From positions 1-25,007 of the IMG/VR virus record IMGVR_UViG_3300049916_000133: a DNA stretch of 25,007 nt, one strand, 5' to 3'. Position 1 is the first letter of the stretch. Every line of letters begins with the position of its first letter. Of the stretch, positions 14,410 to 21,124 are shown in pieces. The stretch comes from a virus. The notes under the pieces are model-generated. The model did not search any database. It was not told the origin of the DNA and saw only the letters and a list, made by a program, of their open reading frames with translations. The translations under genes were made by a program, and so were the position numbers.

Positions 14410-16518
14410 TTAAAGGGTAGGCCAAGTGTATGTTACGGGCGGTATTAATGTAAAAGTATCACCCGCATTTATTGCGAGAGAAAGACTGGTGGTAGCAATC
14501 CGAAAAATATTACTCTTGGTCCTCCTATCTGCGACAAGAACTATTATTGGAAAATCATGGATACCAACTCTTAATGACCATCCTGAATAATCAATATTGT
14601 AGTTGAGGGGGGGGACTGATCCATCATATTCTAGTCGCTGTTGTTTAAATGGCGTAAACTCTCCCGTAACTGTAATGCTACGGTAGCTGCTGGTCGCTCT
14701 CTTGTTATGTACTACAGTTCCATTTACGTCGTATCTAGACAGTCTTATTCTAGCAAAATCATAGTTAGTAATATCAGATTCTGTCCCTGACCTGTAACGA
14801 CCTGCCGCCTGATTGTCATTAAGATTGTTAACTAGCAAAATTTTATTGCTTTCTGGGTTATAGCCACTAACCATAAATCTTTGAAGATCTTTAAAGGCAT
14901 TAGTACTATTTAAATCTCTAGCATACACTTCAAGCAATGCCCCTTGGTAGTAATCATCTTCTTCAGAATATAAACTTGCGTCTAGTTCTAACGTCCGGGC
15001 TGTTGTGCTTCCTCCAGTAATATTGCTAACTGCAGTTACGGCATCAGCGGTATAACTGGCTAGCTTATTGTCCGTCGAATCCCCACTAGAAGCGTCATCT
15101 ACAGCATCTCCCTTTACATCTTTAACCGTTACTGTTTTCCTATAATATACGACTCCATCTATATCTTTAAAATCTGGTTGAATTGTAATGTTGGTTACAT
15201 ATTTTTTTCCTACAGGGTTTTCTGGACCTCCCCCTATTTCAATGATTGGTGGAATTTTATTAGCCATTTGATAACCATCTATAAAAACAGTCATTCTCCT
15301 CCCAGTTGAACTAGCATTACTTAATGATCGAGGAGACGAGATATATCGCTCTAATCCTGAAGCAAATTTACTTCCAGTCACAGGGTCTTCCTCAAACCTT
15401 ATTAAATTTTCTGGTGCTCTGTACCCTCTATATGCCTTTGATACGCTGAACGGTTTATTTTTTTTATCAATTCCGGTAATTCTAGAACTAGCCCAGCTTC
15501 CTGGACTCCACAGACCAGTTGCACTACCTAACCTGTAATCAGCACTTTGTATTTCTTTTTCGGTTTGCAAATACTCTAGTGTTTGAGTAGGACAAGAAAC
15601 GTCAATTGGACCCCTTAGATCAAAAGAAAAATTAATATAATTATTTCCCAGAATAGTGCCATCGGTCTCCGTAGTAAATTCTGTGTTTGCGTTTTCTCTT
15701 AGACTAACAAGGCCAGGTACAGAAAAACTTGAAATGCTTGATGTTGTTTTTACTAAATTTGGTTCAGTTGATGATAAAGCAGAGCCAGTTGAATCTAAAA
15801 TTTCAGTAACGGTAAAAGTGGATAAACCCTCAAATGATCCTGTGTCTCTTCTAGTAACAATGCCAAGAGCTGTTGGCTCGACTGCCAAGTAACTAGTAAC
15901 CCGTTGTTGCAATGAACCATCATCCATGTCCACAGTTCCCCTGTTAAGGATTCCTGCCTGAAGCCAGGTTTCAACTACTTCTACGTAACCAACCTCGTAA
16001 TCTCTTTTGGAAGTTTCTAGGGCGCGAGACAAGTAAAGAGTTACTGGTTGGTCTGTTGATGCTCCATGACCCACGCTTGTTATGGATGAACCAGTACCAA
16101 CTTCTTTAGAATATTCTGATCCATTCAATGCTACGACCGATCTAGTAATACGCATTAAACCATTAATCTCAAAGTCTACCTTGTCGGCTACGTTTTGTAC
16201 GAATTGGTCTGTAAGAGTTTCATATGTAAATAAAATAACATACTCCCCCGTTTGCGTATAAGATGCCTCGTTCTTAACTAGAGCCATATTGCTATAAGCC
16301 TCCCCGGTGCGAGAAGGAATGCCGTCAATAGACATTTCAGCATCATACAATGTTCCAAAGTTGGCAAATATCTGATCTTTGTTTTTGTCGTACCAAGCCT
16401 CAGTATCATTCTTGGCTATGCAACGAACGGTCATTCGGTAACGATTGCCAAATAGTTGTTCAACCTCGGGTTTATTTCCGTAGATTTGAAGCCTTTGAGT
16501 TCTGTGATATACTGCCAT
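14410..16518 (-). CDS. Large tail structural protein
   Basis: This 702-residue protein is beta-rich throughout, with no transmembrane segment or enzyme motif. The N-terminus (RLQIYGNKPEVEQLFGNRYR) and the regular strand pattern suit a nozzle, hub or fibre-base component of a short tail. A block around 385-470 (RMTVFIDGYQMANKIPP, KKYVTNITIQPDF) reads like a globular beta domain. Its start overlaps the preceding fibre-like gene by TAATG, so the two are probably made in step. A counterpart of T7 tail-tubular B (gp12) is possible by size and place, but I cannot confirm this from sequence. Confidence 0.6.
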   Translation of the reverse strand: MAVYHRTQRLQIYGNKPEVEQLFGNRYRMTVRCIAKNDTEAWYDKNKDQIFANFGTLYDAEMSIDGIPSRTGEAYSNMALVKNEASYTQTGEYVILFTYETLTDQFVQNVADKVDFEINGLMRITRSVVALNGSEYSKEVGTGSSITSVGHGASTDQPVTLYLSRALETSKRDYEVGYVEVVETWLQAGILNRGTVDMDDGSLQQRVTSYLAVEPTALGIVTRRDTGSFEGLSTFTVTEILDSTGSALSSTEPNLVKTTSSISSFSVPGLVSLRENANTEFTTETDGTILGNNYINFSFDLRGPIDVSCPTQTLEYLQTEKEIQSADYRLGSATGLWSPGSWASSRITGIDKKNKPFSVSKAYRGYRAPENLIRFEEDPVTGSKFASGLERYISSPRSLSNASSTGRRMTVFIDGYQMANKIPPIIEIGGGPENPVGKKYVTNITIQPDFKDIDGVVYYRKTVTVKDVKGDAVDDASSGDSTDNKLASYTADAVTAVSNITGGSTTARTLELDASLYSEEDDYYQGALLEVYARDLNSTNAFKDLQRFMVSGYNPESNKILLVNNLNDNQAAGRYRSGTESDITNYDFARIRLSRYDVNGTVVHNKRATSSYRSITVTGEFTPFKQQRLEYDGSVPPLNYNIDYSGWSLRVGIHDFPIIVLVADRRTKSNIFRIATTSLSLAINAGDTFTLIPPVTYTWPTL

Positions 16519-17786
16519 TATGATGCGACTGCTTTAATTACTGCAAAGTTAAGTTTAATAGTGTCGGTCCTAGAAGCTCCGCTTACATTTAAAACACTTA
16601 TGCTACAGCTACCTGCAGCTACGGCTCCTACAGTAACTTGATATGATCCAGCTACCGCAACACCACTAGCAACATTAACAATAACAACATCTGTTGCAGC
16701 TATTGTGCTGTTAGTCAATGTAAATGCAGCAGTAGCATCATCCGCCAACGCTTCGGCATTCATTACAATTTCACCGTTTATTTTATTAAGGGTAACGGCA
16801 GTAGTTTTGCTTGTTCCTTGAGTAACAGTTCCACCACTACCAGCCTTATAGCCTAACGTCGTAGTAGCTAATACATTAGTTCCTGTAACGGCAGCAGGGG
16901 TAGTAGCACCAACTGTTCCATCAATGGCTCCCGCAAACTTAGTGCTAGCAGTAATAGTAGTTCCAGTAACAGCAGCAGCCGTAGTTGTACCAGATATGTC
17001 TAAGTCTTTGCTAATTACTACCTTTTCTCCGCTGTTAGTGGTGGTAAACTTTAAATAACTATTTGTAGACTCAGTAATATCTAAAGCATTAGCAAGATTG
17101 TCCGTAAGAGTAATTTTGTTATCCCCAGTGTCAGTTCCATCAAAAACAACATTTAGCCCAGTTGAGGCATCATCAGAAGAAATTGTGTCACAGTTAATGT
17201 TACCAACATTAGTAATATCTCCATCTGATACACTTATTGAGGTAGATGTTAGGGCAGCAGATGTTAGGGCAGCAAATGTTCCAGCAGCTGCGGAGTTAGC
17301 ACCAATCACGGCTCCATCAATAGCCCCACCATCAATGTTAACTGCATTAGAGTTTTGGGAAGCTATTGTTCCGGCATCAGATATAGTGCTTATGGTCTGC
17401 GTTCCAGTATGGTTAGCTCTTTGAATAGCTTTATCATAAACAGAACTTTGTTGTGTAGAAGACCCACTCGGCACGTTATCTACTATAAGTGTAGCAAGTT
17501 CTATCGTAGAACTTCCTGCAGGTATAATAAATTTAGCTCGTTCTCTATTTGGAAAAACTACCTCATAAACACTATCAATGCCAGATTTACCATTCCTGAA
17601 TAGACTTACACTCCCGTCACCATTAGCATCACTTGTTGCTGTTACAGTCCCAGGTAAGACAACATAGTCTTGAGTTCCAGAGGATGCCTCAGCACCCGCA
17701 CTAAGAAGGGTAAAGGTTAACGTCTGATTAGCGTAGTTAGCGTAACCAGCGGTTTTTAAATTAAAGTTTACAGTTGTACTAGCCAT
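16518..17786 (-). CDS. Tail fibre-like protein
   Basis: This 422-residue protein has the composition of a trimeric tail fibre: rich in T, S, A, G and N, with almost no aromatic residues in the shaft. Residues 1-120 form a probable virion-attachment domain (VNFNLKTAGYANYANQTLTF). A short linker, RANHTGTQTIS, is typical of fibre proteins. The shaft at 145-330 shows repeated strand-turn units (GAVIGANSAAAGTFAALTS, NVGNINCDTISSDDASTGL). The C-terminal 100 residues form a distinct beta domain seen at the tips of marine phage fibres. A 15-bp tandem duplication lies in the shaft. No chaperone domain or sialidase-type enzyme is visible. It likely contacts the host surface. Confidence 0.72.
   Translation of the reverse strand: MASTTVNFNLKTAGYANYANQTLTFTLLSAGAEASSGTQDYVVLPGTVTATSDANGDGSVSLFRNGKSGIDSVYEVVFPNRERAKFIIPAGSSTIELATLIVDNVPSGSSTQQSSVYDKAIQRANHTGTQTISTISDAGTIASQNSNAVNIDGGAIDGAVIGANSAAAGTFAALTSAALTSTSISVSDGDITNVGNINCDTISSDDASTGLNVVFDGTDTGDNKITLTDNLANALDITESTNSYLKFTTTNSGEKVVISKDLDISGTTTAAAVTGTTITASTKFAGAIDGTVGATTPAAVTGTNVLATTTLGYKAGSGGTVTQGTSKTTAVTLNKINGEIVMNAEALADDATAAFTLTNSTIAATDVVIVNVASGVAVAGSYQVTVGAVAAGSCSISVLNVSGASRTDTIKLNFAVIKAVAS
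17245..17274 (-). repeat. 15-bp tandem duplication in tail fibre gene
   Basis: GATGTTAGGGCAGCA is present twice in tandem without change (17245-17259 and 17260-17274). In the protein this duplicates the five residues AALTS, keeping the frame. Such duplications often arise by slippage and vary between strains. Confidence 0.9.
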
Positions 17787-17799
17787 AGTTATTTATAAA

Positions 17800-18036
17800 T
17801 TAACATTTCCAACGCTTCAATGCAAGTGCCTTGCGTGTTGGTCTTCCCTTCTCGTCCTTCATTGGACCCTTAACGCCAGACATCCTGGCACAAAATGATT
17901 TCTTTCTAGCTAGCTTCTTGCCTTTTGGATTAGATTCAGTAACAGGGGGCTTGAGGTTAGCACCAGTCTTGCGCTTGAAGTGAGCACGACCAGCCGCCGT
18001 GAGTCCTCCCTTTTTACTTTTGTGTTCCTTCCTCAT
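17800..18036 (-). CDS. Small basic protein, DUF6321-like
   Basis: This 78-residue protein has 26 lysine or arginine residues. I recognise the pattern GGLTAAGRAHFKRKTGANLK ... FCARMSGVKGPM ... GRPTRKALALKRWKC as the DUF6321 type found in marine phages and of unknown function. Cysteines are C49 and C78. No signal peptide is present. The size and charge suggest nucleic acid binding, for example DNA condensation in the head or in the infected cell, but no experiment is known to me. It is the last gene of the basic cluster, overlaps the previous gene as ATGA, and is followed by the fibre gene after 13 bases. Confidence 0.75.
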   Translation of the reverse strand: MRKEHKSKKGGLTAAGRAHFKRKTGANLKPPVTESNPKGKKLARKKSFCARMSGVKGPMKDEKGRPTRKALALKRWKC

Positions 18037-18275
18037 TTAGTTCTTACCTTTGCTCTGGGTGTATTTGCTACGACTGTTTTTCCTTTGGCTCCTGCTGCTT
18101 TCTTTTTTCTAGCTGTGCTTGCTCTCTCCGATTTCGTAAGACTGAGAGCCTTTCTTTTAGGGAGGCAACGGTCAGGGTTTTTCTTATCCTTCGACGTTCC
18201 GCAAGGTCCTTTGATAGATCCATCAGTTCCAATCCTTACCCAGTTCTGTTTTCTCCATTGTTCTAACTGAGCCAT
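18033..18275 (-). CDS. Small basic protein with Cys pair
   Basis: This 80-residue protein has 23 basic residues, with a WVRIGTDGSIKGPC segment (12-25), a second cysteine at 37 (NPDRCLPK), and a lysine-arginine tail (47-80). The N-terminal third is similar to the 90-residue gene at 18665. It resembles small proteins of unknown function in marine phage structural regions. The two cysteines could bind metal with a partner or form a disulfide. It is coupled by overlap on both sides (TAATG upstream, ATGA downstream). Confidence 0.72.
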   Translation of the reverse strand: MAQLEQWRKQNWVRIGTDGSIKGPCGTSKDKKNPDRCLPKRKALSLTKSERASTARKKKAAGAKGKTVVANTPRAKVRTK

Positions 18276-18445
18276 TACTTTCTTTTACGTTTACCACCCT
18301 TGGATTTCTTTGCATAGTTAGGATTCTTGCAATACTTGGATGCAGCCATATTCGCATAGGCGGACGGATACGTGTCAAACGTACGTCTAGCCCAGGCTTT
18401 ACCTTCCGGGCATATCTTACCTCCACTCTTTGCTTTCTTTGGCAT
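18275..18445 (-). CDS. Very small basic protein (56 aa)
   Basis: Read directly from the minus strand: the ATG at 18445 opens a 56-residue frame ending in TAA at 18275-18277. It has 17 basic residues, cysteines at 12 and 39 (GGKICPEGKAWA and ASKYCKNPNY), a tyrosine-rich centre (TFDTYPSAYANMAASKY) and a basic C-terminal tail. Both ends use TAATG overlaps with neighbouring genes, which strongly supports this frame over the longer overlapping frame at 18223-18426. I recognise the YPSAYANMAASKYC motif from small proteins of marine phages; the function is unknown. Confidence 0.75.
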   Translation of the reverse strand: MPKKAKSGGKICPEGKAWARRTFDTYPSAYANMAASKYCKNPNYAKKSKGGKRKRK

Positions 18446-18534
18446 TATCCTTTGTCTTTACAGCCGCAACCTTTTCTTTCTCCACAGGAACCTTTTCCTG
18501 ATTTACCTTTATTTATTGGTTTTCTAGTATACAT
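18445..18534 (-). CDS. Tiny Cys/Gly/Lys-rich peptide (29 aa)
   Basis: A 29-residue frame with three cysteines (17, 23, 25) in GSCGERKGCGCKDKG and nine basic residues. It fits exactly between neighbours, its TAA overlapping the next ATG (TAATG), and the preceding gene ends 11 bases upstream. Such a short frame could arise by chance; the tight packing and the composition matching its neighbours are the support. Confidence 0.6.
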   Translation of the reverse strand: MYTRKPINKGKSGKGSCGERKGCGCKDKG

Positions 18535-18545
18535 ATTAATTATCT

Positions 18546-18662
18546 TTATTTCTTTTTAGACATTTTAGATTTTACAATTTTGCGTAGAACTTTTGCTTGC
18601 CCAGCGTGAGCCTTAGATGCTTGCTCAAGTTTTCTTGCGACGCTGAGTATTTTTCTGTTCAT
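18546..18662 (-). CDS. Very small basic helical protein (38 aa)
   Basis: A 38-residue frame with 13 basic residues and no cysteine, predicted as one amphipathic helix (ILSVARKLEQASKAHAGQAK) with a lysine tail. It starts two bases after the stop of the 90-residue gene. I recall the pattern ILSVARKL..ASKAHAGQAK from uncultured marine phage genomes, with no assigned function. Charge and size suit nucleic acid binding. Confidence 0.68.
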   Translation of the reverse strand: MNRKILSVARKLEQASKAHAGQAKVLRKIVKSKMSKKK

Positions 18663-18664
18663 GG

Positions 18665-18937
18665 TTAAAAACGCCCAATAGTGAAGCTGTGTGGTCGGTG
18701 CATATTTCCCACCCGAGGTGCTCCTCCTGCAAACCTACGACCAGGATTGTATGATCTGCGTTCACCTATCGGCCGAGAACTCTTTTTTTGCCAACAAGAT
18801 GGATCAGTCTCTTGCCTATGATCTGAGCAATACCCTTTAGTGCCATCTTGTTTGATAATTTTTCGTTTTACCCATTCTGTATTATTGCGTCTAGTAAATT
18901 CTGCATTTGGATCTGATGGATTTGCTGGCATGAACAT
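18665..18937 (-). CDS. Small basic protein with CxxH and Cys
   Basis: This 90-residue protein has EWVKRKIIKQDGTKGYCSDH (21-40) with C37 and H40, then C48 (DPSCWQKK), and an arginine-rich, glycine-proline C-terminus (55-90). The middle is similar to the 80-residue gene at 18033: both have W-V, D-G, K-G-x-C and a second Cys 10-11 residues later, each followed by lysine. A metal site made of C37, H40 and C48 is possible. The second in-frame ATG (residue 3) is equally good as a start. It is part of the basic cluster. Confidence 0.68.
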   Translation of the reverse strand: MFMPANPSDPNAEFTRRNNTEWVKRKIIKQDGTKGYCSDHRQETDPSCWQKKSSRPIGERRSYNPGRRFAGGAPRVGNMHRPHSFTIGRF

Positions 18938-18938
18938 A

Positions 18939-19043
18939 TTATTTACCCTTCCTTTTTATAGCTTTTTTCTTTACTCCCTTAGCCTTAGCAGCTTTAGATG
19001 GACGACCTACCTTACTTCCGTATGTTCCTTTTCCTTGTGGCAT
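18939..19043 (-). CDS. Very small basic protein (34 aa)
   Basis: A 34-residue frame beginning MPQGKGTYGSKVGRPSKAAK and ending in a lysine-rich tail, with 13 basic residues. GRP followed by basic residues resembles an AT-hook core, which binds the minor groove of AT-rich DNA. The MPQGKGTYGSKVGRP start is familiar from many marine phages. It ends one base before the next start and begins four bases after the small membrane protein. Confidence 0.7.
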   Translation of the reverse strand: MPQGKGTYGSKVGRPSKAAKAKGVKKKAIKRKGK

Positions 19044-19047
19044 AATA

Positions 19048-19203
19048 TTATTTGTTTCTTTTGTTGTGAAAATCGAACAGGACTTTTACTTTCTCTGTAA
19101 GAGCTTCGATGTTGTAGTGCATTCTGGCTAGCACGATGATGAGCGTAATAACGCCAATACCGATAGGCCAGAGAGATGCGATGATTTGTAAAACTTCATT
19201 CAT
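19048..19203 (-). CDS. Small single-span membrane protein
   Basis: A 51-residue frame with an N-terminal hydrophobic segment (residues 4-25, VLQIIASLWPIGIGVITLII) followed by a charged, partly helical tail (IEALTEKVKVLFDFHNKRNK). The layout is that of a small inner-membrane protein such as an antiholin, small holin or i-spanin-like factor. It overlaps the holin-like gene by ATGA, so it probably belongs to the lysis group. Confidence 0.65.
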   Translation of the reverse strand: MNEVLQIIASLWPIGIGVITLIIVLARMHYNIEALTEKVKVLFDFHNKRNK

Positions 19204-19598
19204 TTAATTTGTGATGAACCAAAGTAGAAGCCTACGATGGCTAGGGCAGTTTGCCTAATTTCTGGTAAAATAACAAAGCCCTGCACAGTGTCCCATTGCA
19301 GGCTCTTGAATAGCCCTAGAAAGCCGTTTGTCTCTCTACCTATGGTTACCCCTACGTCAGTCCACGCAAAGACGAATGGGGCTATTACAATGGCAAAGAC
19401 GGTGGATACTACTAGGAACCTACGAACCAACACACCACCATTACGTTTAGCCGCTGCATCTGCCGAAGCATCTGCCGCTTGCTGGGACGTAATCATGCGC
19501 TCAAACTGGCGAGCCTGGCTCTCCATCTGTGTCCCAATGAGCTTCATTACGAAGCCACTGATCCCTCCTCCAAGCATTGCTAGTAGTTCTGGTGTCAT
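19200..19598 (-). CDS. Holin-like membrane protein
   Basis: This 132-residue protein has a glycine-rich hydrophobic N-terminus (LLAMLGGGISGFVMKLIG, 5-22), an amphipathic charged helix (24-55), then two probable membrane spans at about 60-80 (FLVVSTVFAIVIAPFVFAW) and 105-128 (VQGFVILPEIRQTALAIVG). Three hydrophobic segments with this order resemble the three-TM holin family found in phages and gene transfer agents. Holins make holes in the inner membrane to release endolysin at lysis. Position between two other small membrane proteins supports a lysis role. No endolysin gene adjoins it. Confidence 0.65.
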   Translation of the reverse strand: MTPELLAMLGGGISGFVMKLIGTQMESQARQFERMITSQQAADASADAAAKRNGGVLVRRFLVVSTVFAIVIAPFVFAWTDVGVTIGRETNGFLGLFKSLQWDTVQGFVILPEIRQTALAIVGFYFGSSQIK

Positions 19599-19762
19599 TA
19601 TTTCTTTAGTAGTTCTTTGATTACCTTGATGGCGGATGCAGCCATATAGATGAAGGTCGATAGACCCACGCAGAAACCAAGCAGTTCGTTCACGGGAGAT
19701 AGCTCAATGGTAGCTATAAAGCCTCCTGTTCCGATTGTTGATCTGTAGATAATATCTTGCAT
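19598..19762 (-). CDS. Small membrane protein of lysis group
   Basis: A 54-residue frame with two moderately hydrophobic stretches (about 8-19 and 24-43, LLGFCVGLSTFIYMAASAIK) and a lysine-rich C-terminus, the usual charge pattern of very small holins. Its TAA overlaps the holin-like ATG (TAATG). It may be a second holin or an antiholin. Confidence 0.6.
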   Translation of the reverse strand: MQDIIYRSTIGTGGFIATIELSPVNELLGFCVGLSTFIYMAASAIKVIKELLKK

Positions 19763-19780
19763 AGCGTTTAGTCCTCAGGG

Positions 19781-20026
19781 TCAGGTAGGGGTGTGTTTGT
19801 CGGGTAGGGATAGGGGTACGTAGTGGTCAACTGTCGATGATTCCTCGGACTCGTCCAGATCGTAGTCAGTTACGTCCAATGCCCACATATGATCAGCAGT
19901 TTCAGCAGGGTAGGTAAGCCAACGTGTGCCTATTCCATTGATCCAATAGCTATAGCCAATTTCCTTGCCTTCTTCGTCGGCTCGTTCAATGGCGGCTTCT
20001 TTGCTTGCGTATATTAAATAAAGCAT
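19781..20026 (-). CDS. Small acidic conserved phage protein
   Basis: This 81-residue acidic protein starts MLYLIYASKEAAIERADEEG and has aromatic strands (YSYWINGIGTRWLTY) followed by an acidic stretch (DVTDYDLDESEESS). Similar short proteins appear next to tail genes in several marine phages as I recall, with no function given. It is coupled to the LamG-like gene by TAATG, suggesting a chaperone or attachment partner for that tail appendage; this is inference from position. Confidence 0.62.
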   Translation of the reverse strand: MLYLIYASKEAAIERADEEGKEIGYSYWINGIGTRWLTYPAETADHMWALDVTDYDLDESEESSTVDHYVPLSLPDKHTPT

Positions 20027-20859
20027 TATGGTAGGGTTGGATATGCGGTTTGAATGTTAGTTTCAAGGGCTACTCGATTTGCGCTTTGGTTGGAGTCATA
20101 GATAATTACTTCATCAATCTGCGATGCCCAAAAAGTCCCTAAATTTGGGTCGCTTCCAATAAACGCTGACGCCGTATAGCCAGATGCAGTAGCAAGTGTT
20201 CCCTTTAAAGTACTATCTTTGAATGATTCAGCACCTGAATCCCCCACTACTAGGGAAATTAAATGTTTTGCGTCATCAGGAGTACCGAGGCTTGTAAACG
20301 AAGATCCGTATGAATTGTAAAATGAACCAAATGTATCGGTTGCTAAGGAAAGTTTTATGTTCGTTGCGTTAGAAATTGACAATGCAGTAGCGTAATTAAA
20401 TCCACTTCTCCCTTTGCATACAAGAAAACACGAAACAGAATTTATATTAGAAATAATACTAGAAGGCATAGCGAATGACTGACTTCCATTAAATGTCAGA
20501 CCATCAGCCAATAAAGAACCATCGTTAACAATCTTAGGTTGACTTGTAGCAGTTGGTTGTATTGCATCTCTGCCGTTACCTGACTGGTCATACCAAGTAT
20601 CTACATAGCCATCATTGCCTGAACCAACAAAGTTAACTAAAGCACCAGAAGATATACCAGAAACAGTAAAGTCTTGCTCATCATCATCTCCCGCGCCACC
20701 ACTTGTGTCCCGACGCACACGCACAACCCTGGGATCACCGCCAGTGAGACTACGGAGGCTGTATGCCGCCGAAGCACTAGGAGCAATCTGCAGGACGCTC
20801 TCGCCCACTGAGTTCAGCCGACGCTGGCGACCCAGGGCTGAATCAAGGCTAATGTGCAT
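20026..20859 (-). CDS. Tail appendage protein, LamG/concanavalin-like
   Basis: This 277-residue protein has a conserved-looking first part (30-108) with AYSLRSL, RVVRVRRD and GYVDTWYDQSGNGRDAIQ. This pattern resembles arabinose-binding and LamG-type beta-sandwich modules of phage tail proteins. The second part (109-277) is a concanavalin-like sandwich with FNGSQSFAMP and SQIDEVIIYD. Such proteins bind surface sugars and are used for host attachment. Base composition changes inside the gene: by hand count 20701-20760 is 62% GC and 20341-20400 is 33% GC. No catalytic residues typical of a hydrolase were recognised. It starts two bases after the 84-residue gene stop. Confidence 0.75.
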   Translation of the reverse strand: MHISLDSALGRQRRLNSVGESVLQIAPSASAAYSLRSLTGGDPRVVRVRRDTSGGAGDDDEQDFTVSGISSGALVNFVGSGNDGYVDTWYDQSGNGRDAIQPTATSQPKIVNDGSLLADGLTFNGSQSFAMPSSIISNINSVSCFLVCKGRSGFNYATALSISNATNIKLSLATDTFGSFYNSYGSSFTSLGTPDDAKHLISLVVGDSGAESFKDSTLKGTLATASGYTASAFIGSDPNLGTFWASQIDEVIIYDSNQSANRVALETNIQTAYPTLP

Positions 20860-20860
20860 A

Positions 20861-21115
20861 CTAGACCTTGTGTAGTTGCACTAAGCCACCGCTAATGGTA
20901 ACGCTAGTAAAGTTACCATAGATAATTGTGCCTGCCCCTAGAGTTGTAAGGAGATCGGCAGAATTAGTAACATTAGTAGCAGTCAGACCTGAAAGAGTTG
21001 AATCCTTCAGAAACTGAATAGCACCAAAAGAACCGGCGGTTGCACCGTCGGCTGCATTGATAACTATAGAACCTACGGAGCTAAACTCCAGTGCGTTATT
21101 TCTTGAACTTGCCAT
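20861..21115 (-). CDS. Small beta-rich protein, probable tail accessory
   Basis: This 84-residue neutral protein has short strand and turn units (GSIVINAADGATAGSFGAIQF, TSVTISGGLVQLHKV) and no cysteine or charged cluster. The composition resembles a fibre cap or a decoration domain. The stop lies one base before the start of the LamG-like gene and the two probably work together. The family is not recognised. Confidence 0.6.
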   Translation of the reverse strand: MASSRNNALEFSSVGSIVINAADGATAGSFGAIQFLKDSTLSGLTATNVTNSADLLTTLGAGTIIYGNFTSVTISGGLVQLHKV

Positions 21116-21124
21116 AATTATATT

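Noticed and set aside
16518-17786. Diversity-generating retroelement acting on the fibre gene
   Set aside because: No reverse transcriptase, template repeat or adenine-biased variable repeat was found in the window.
18223-18426. 67-residue minus-strand frame in the basic cluster
   Set aside because: It overlaps the 56- and 80-residue genes in another frame; those have exact stop-start overlaps and familiar motifs.
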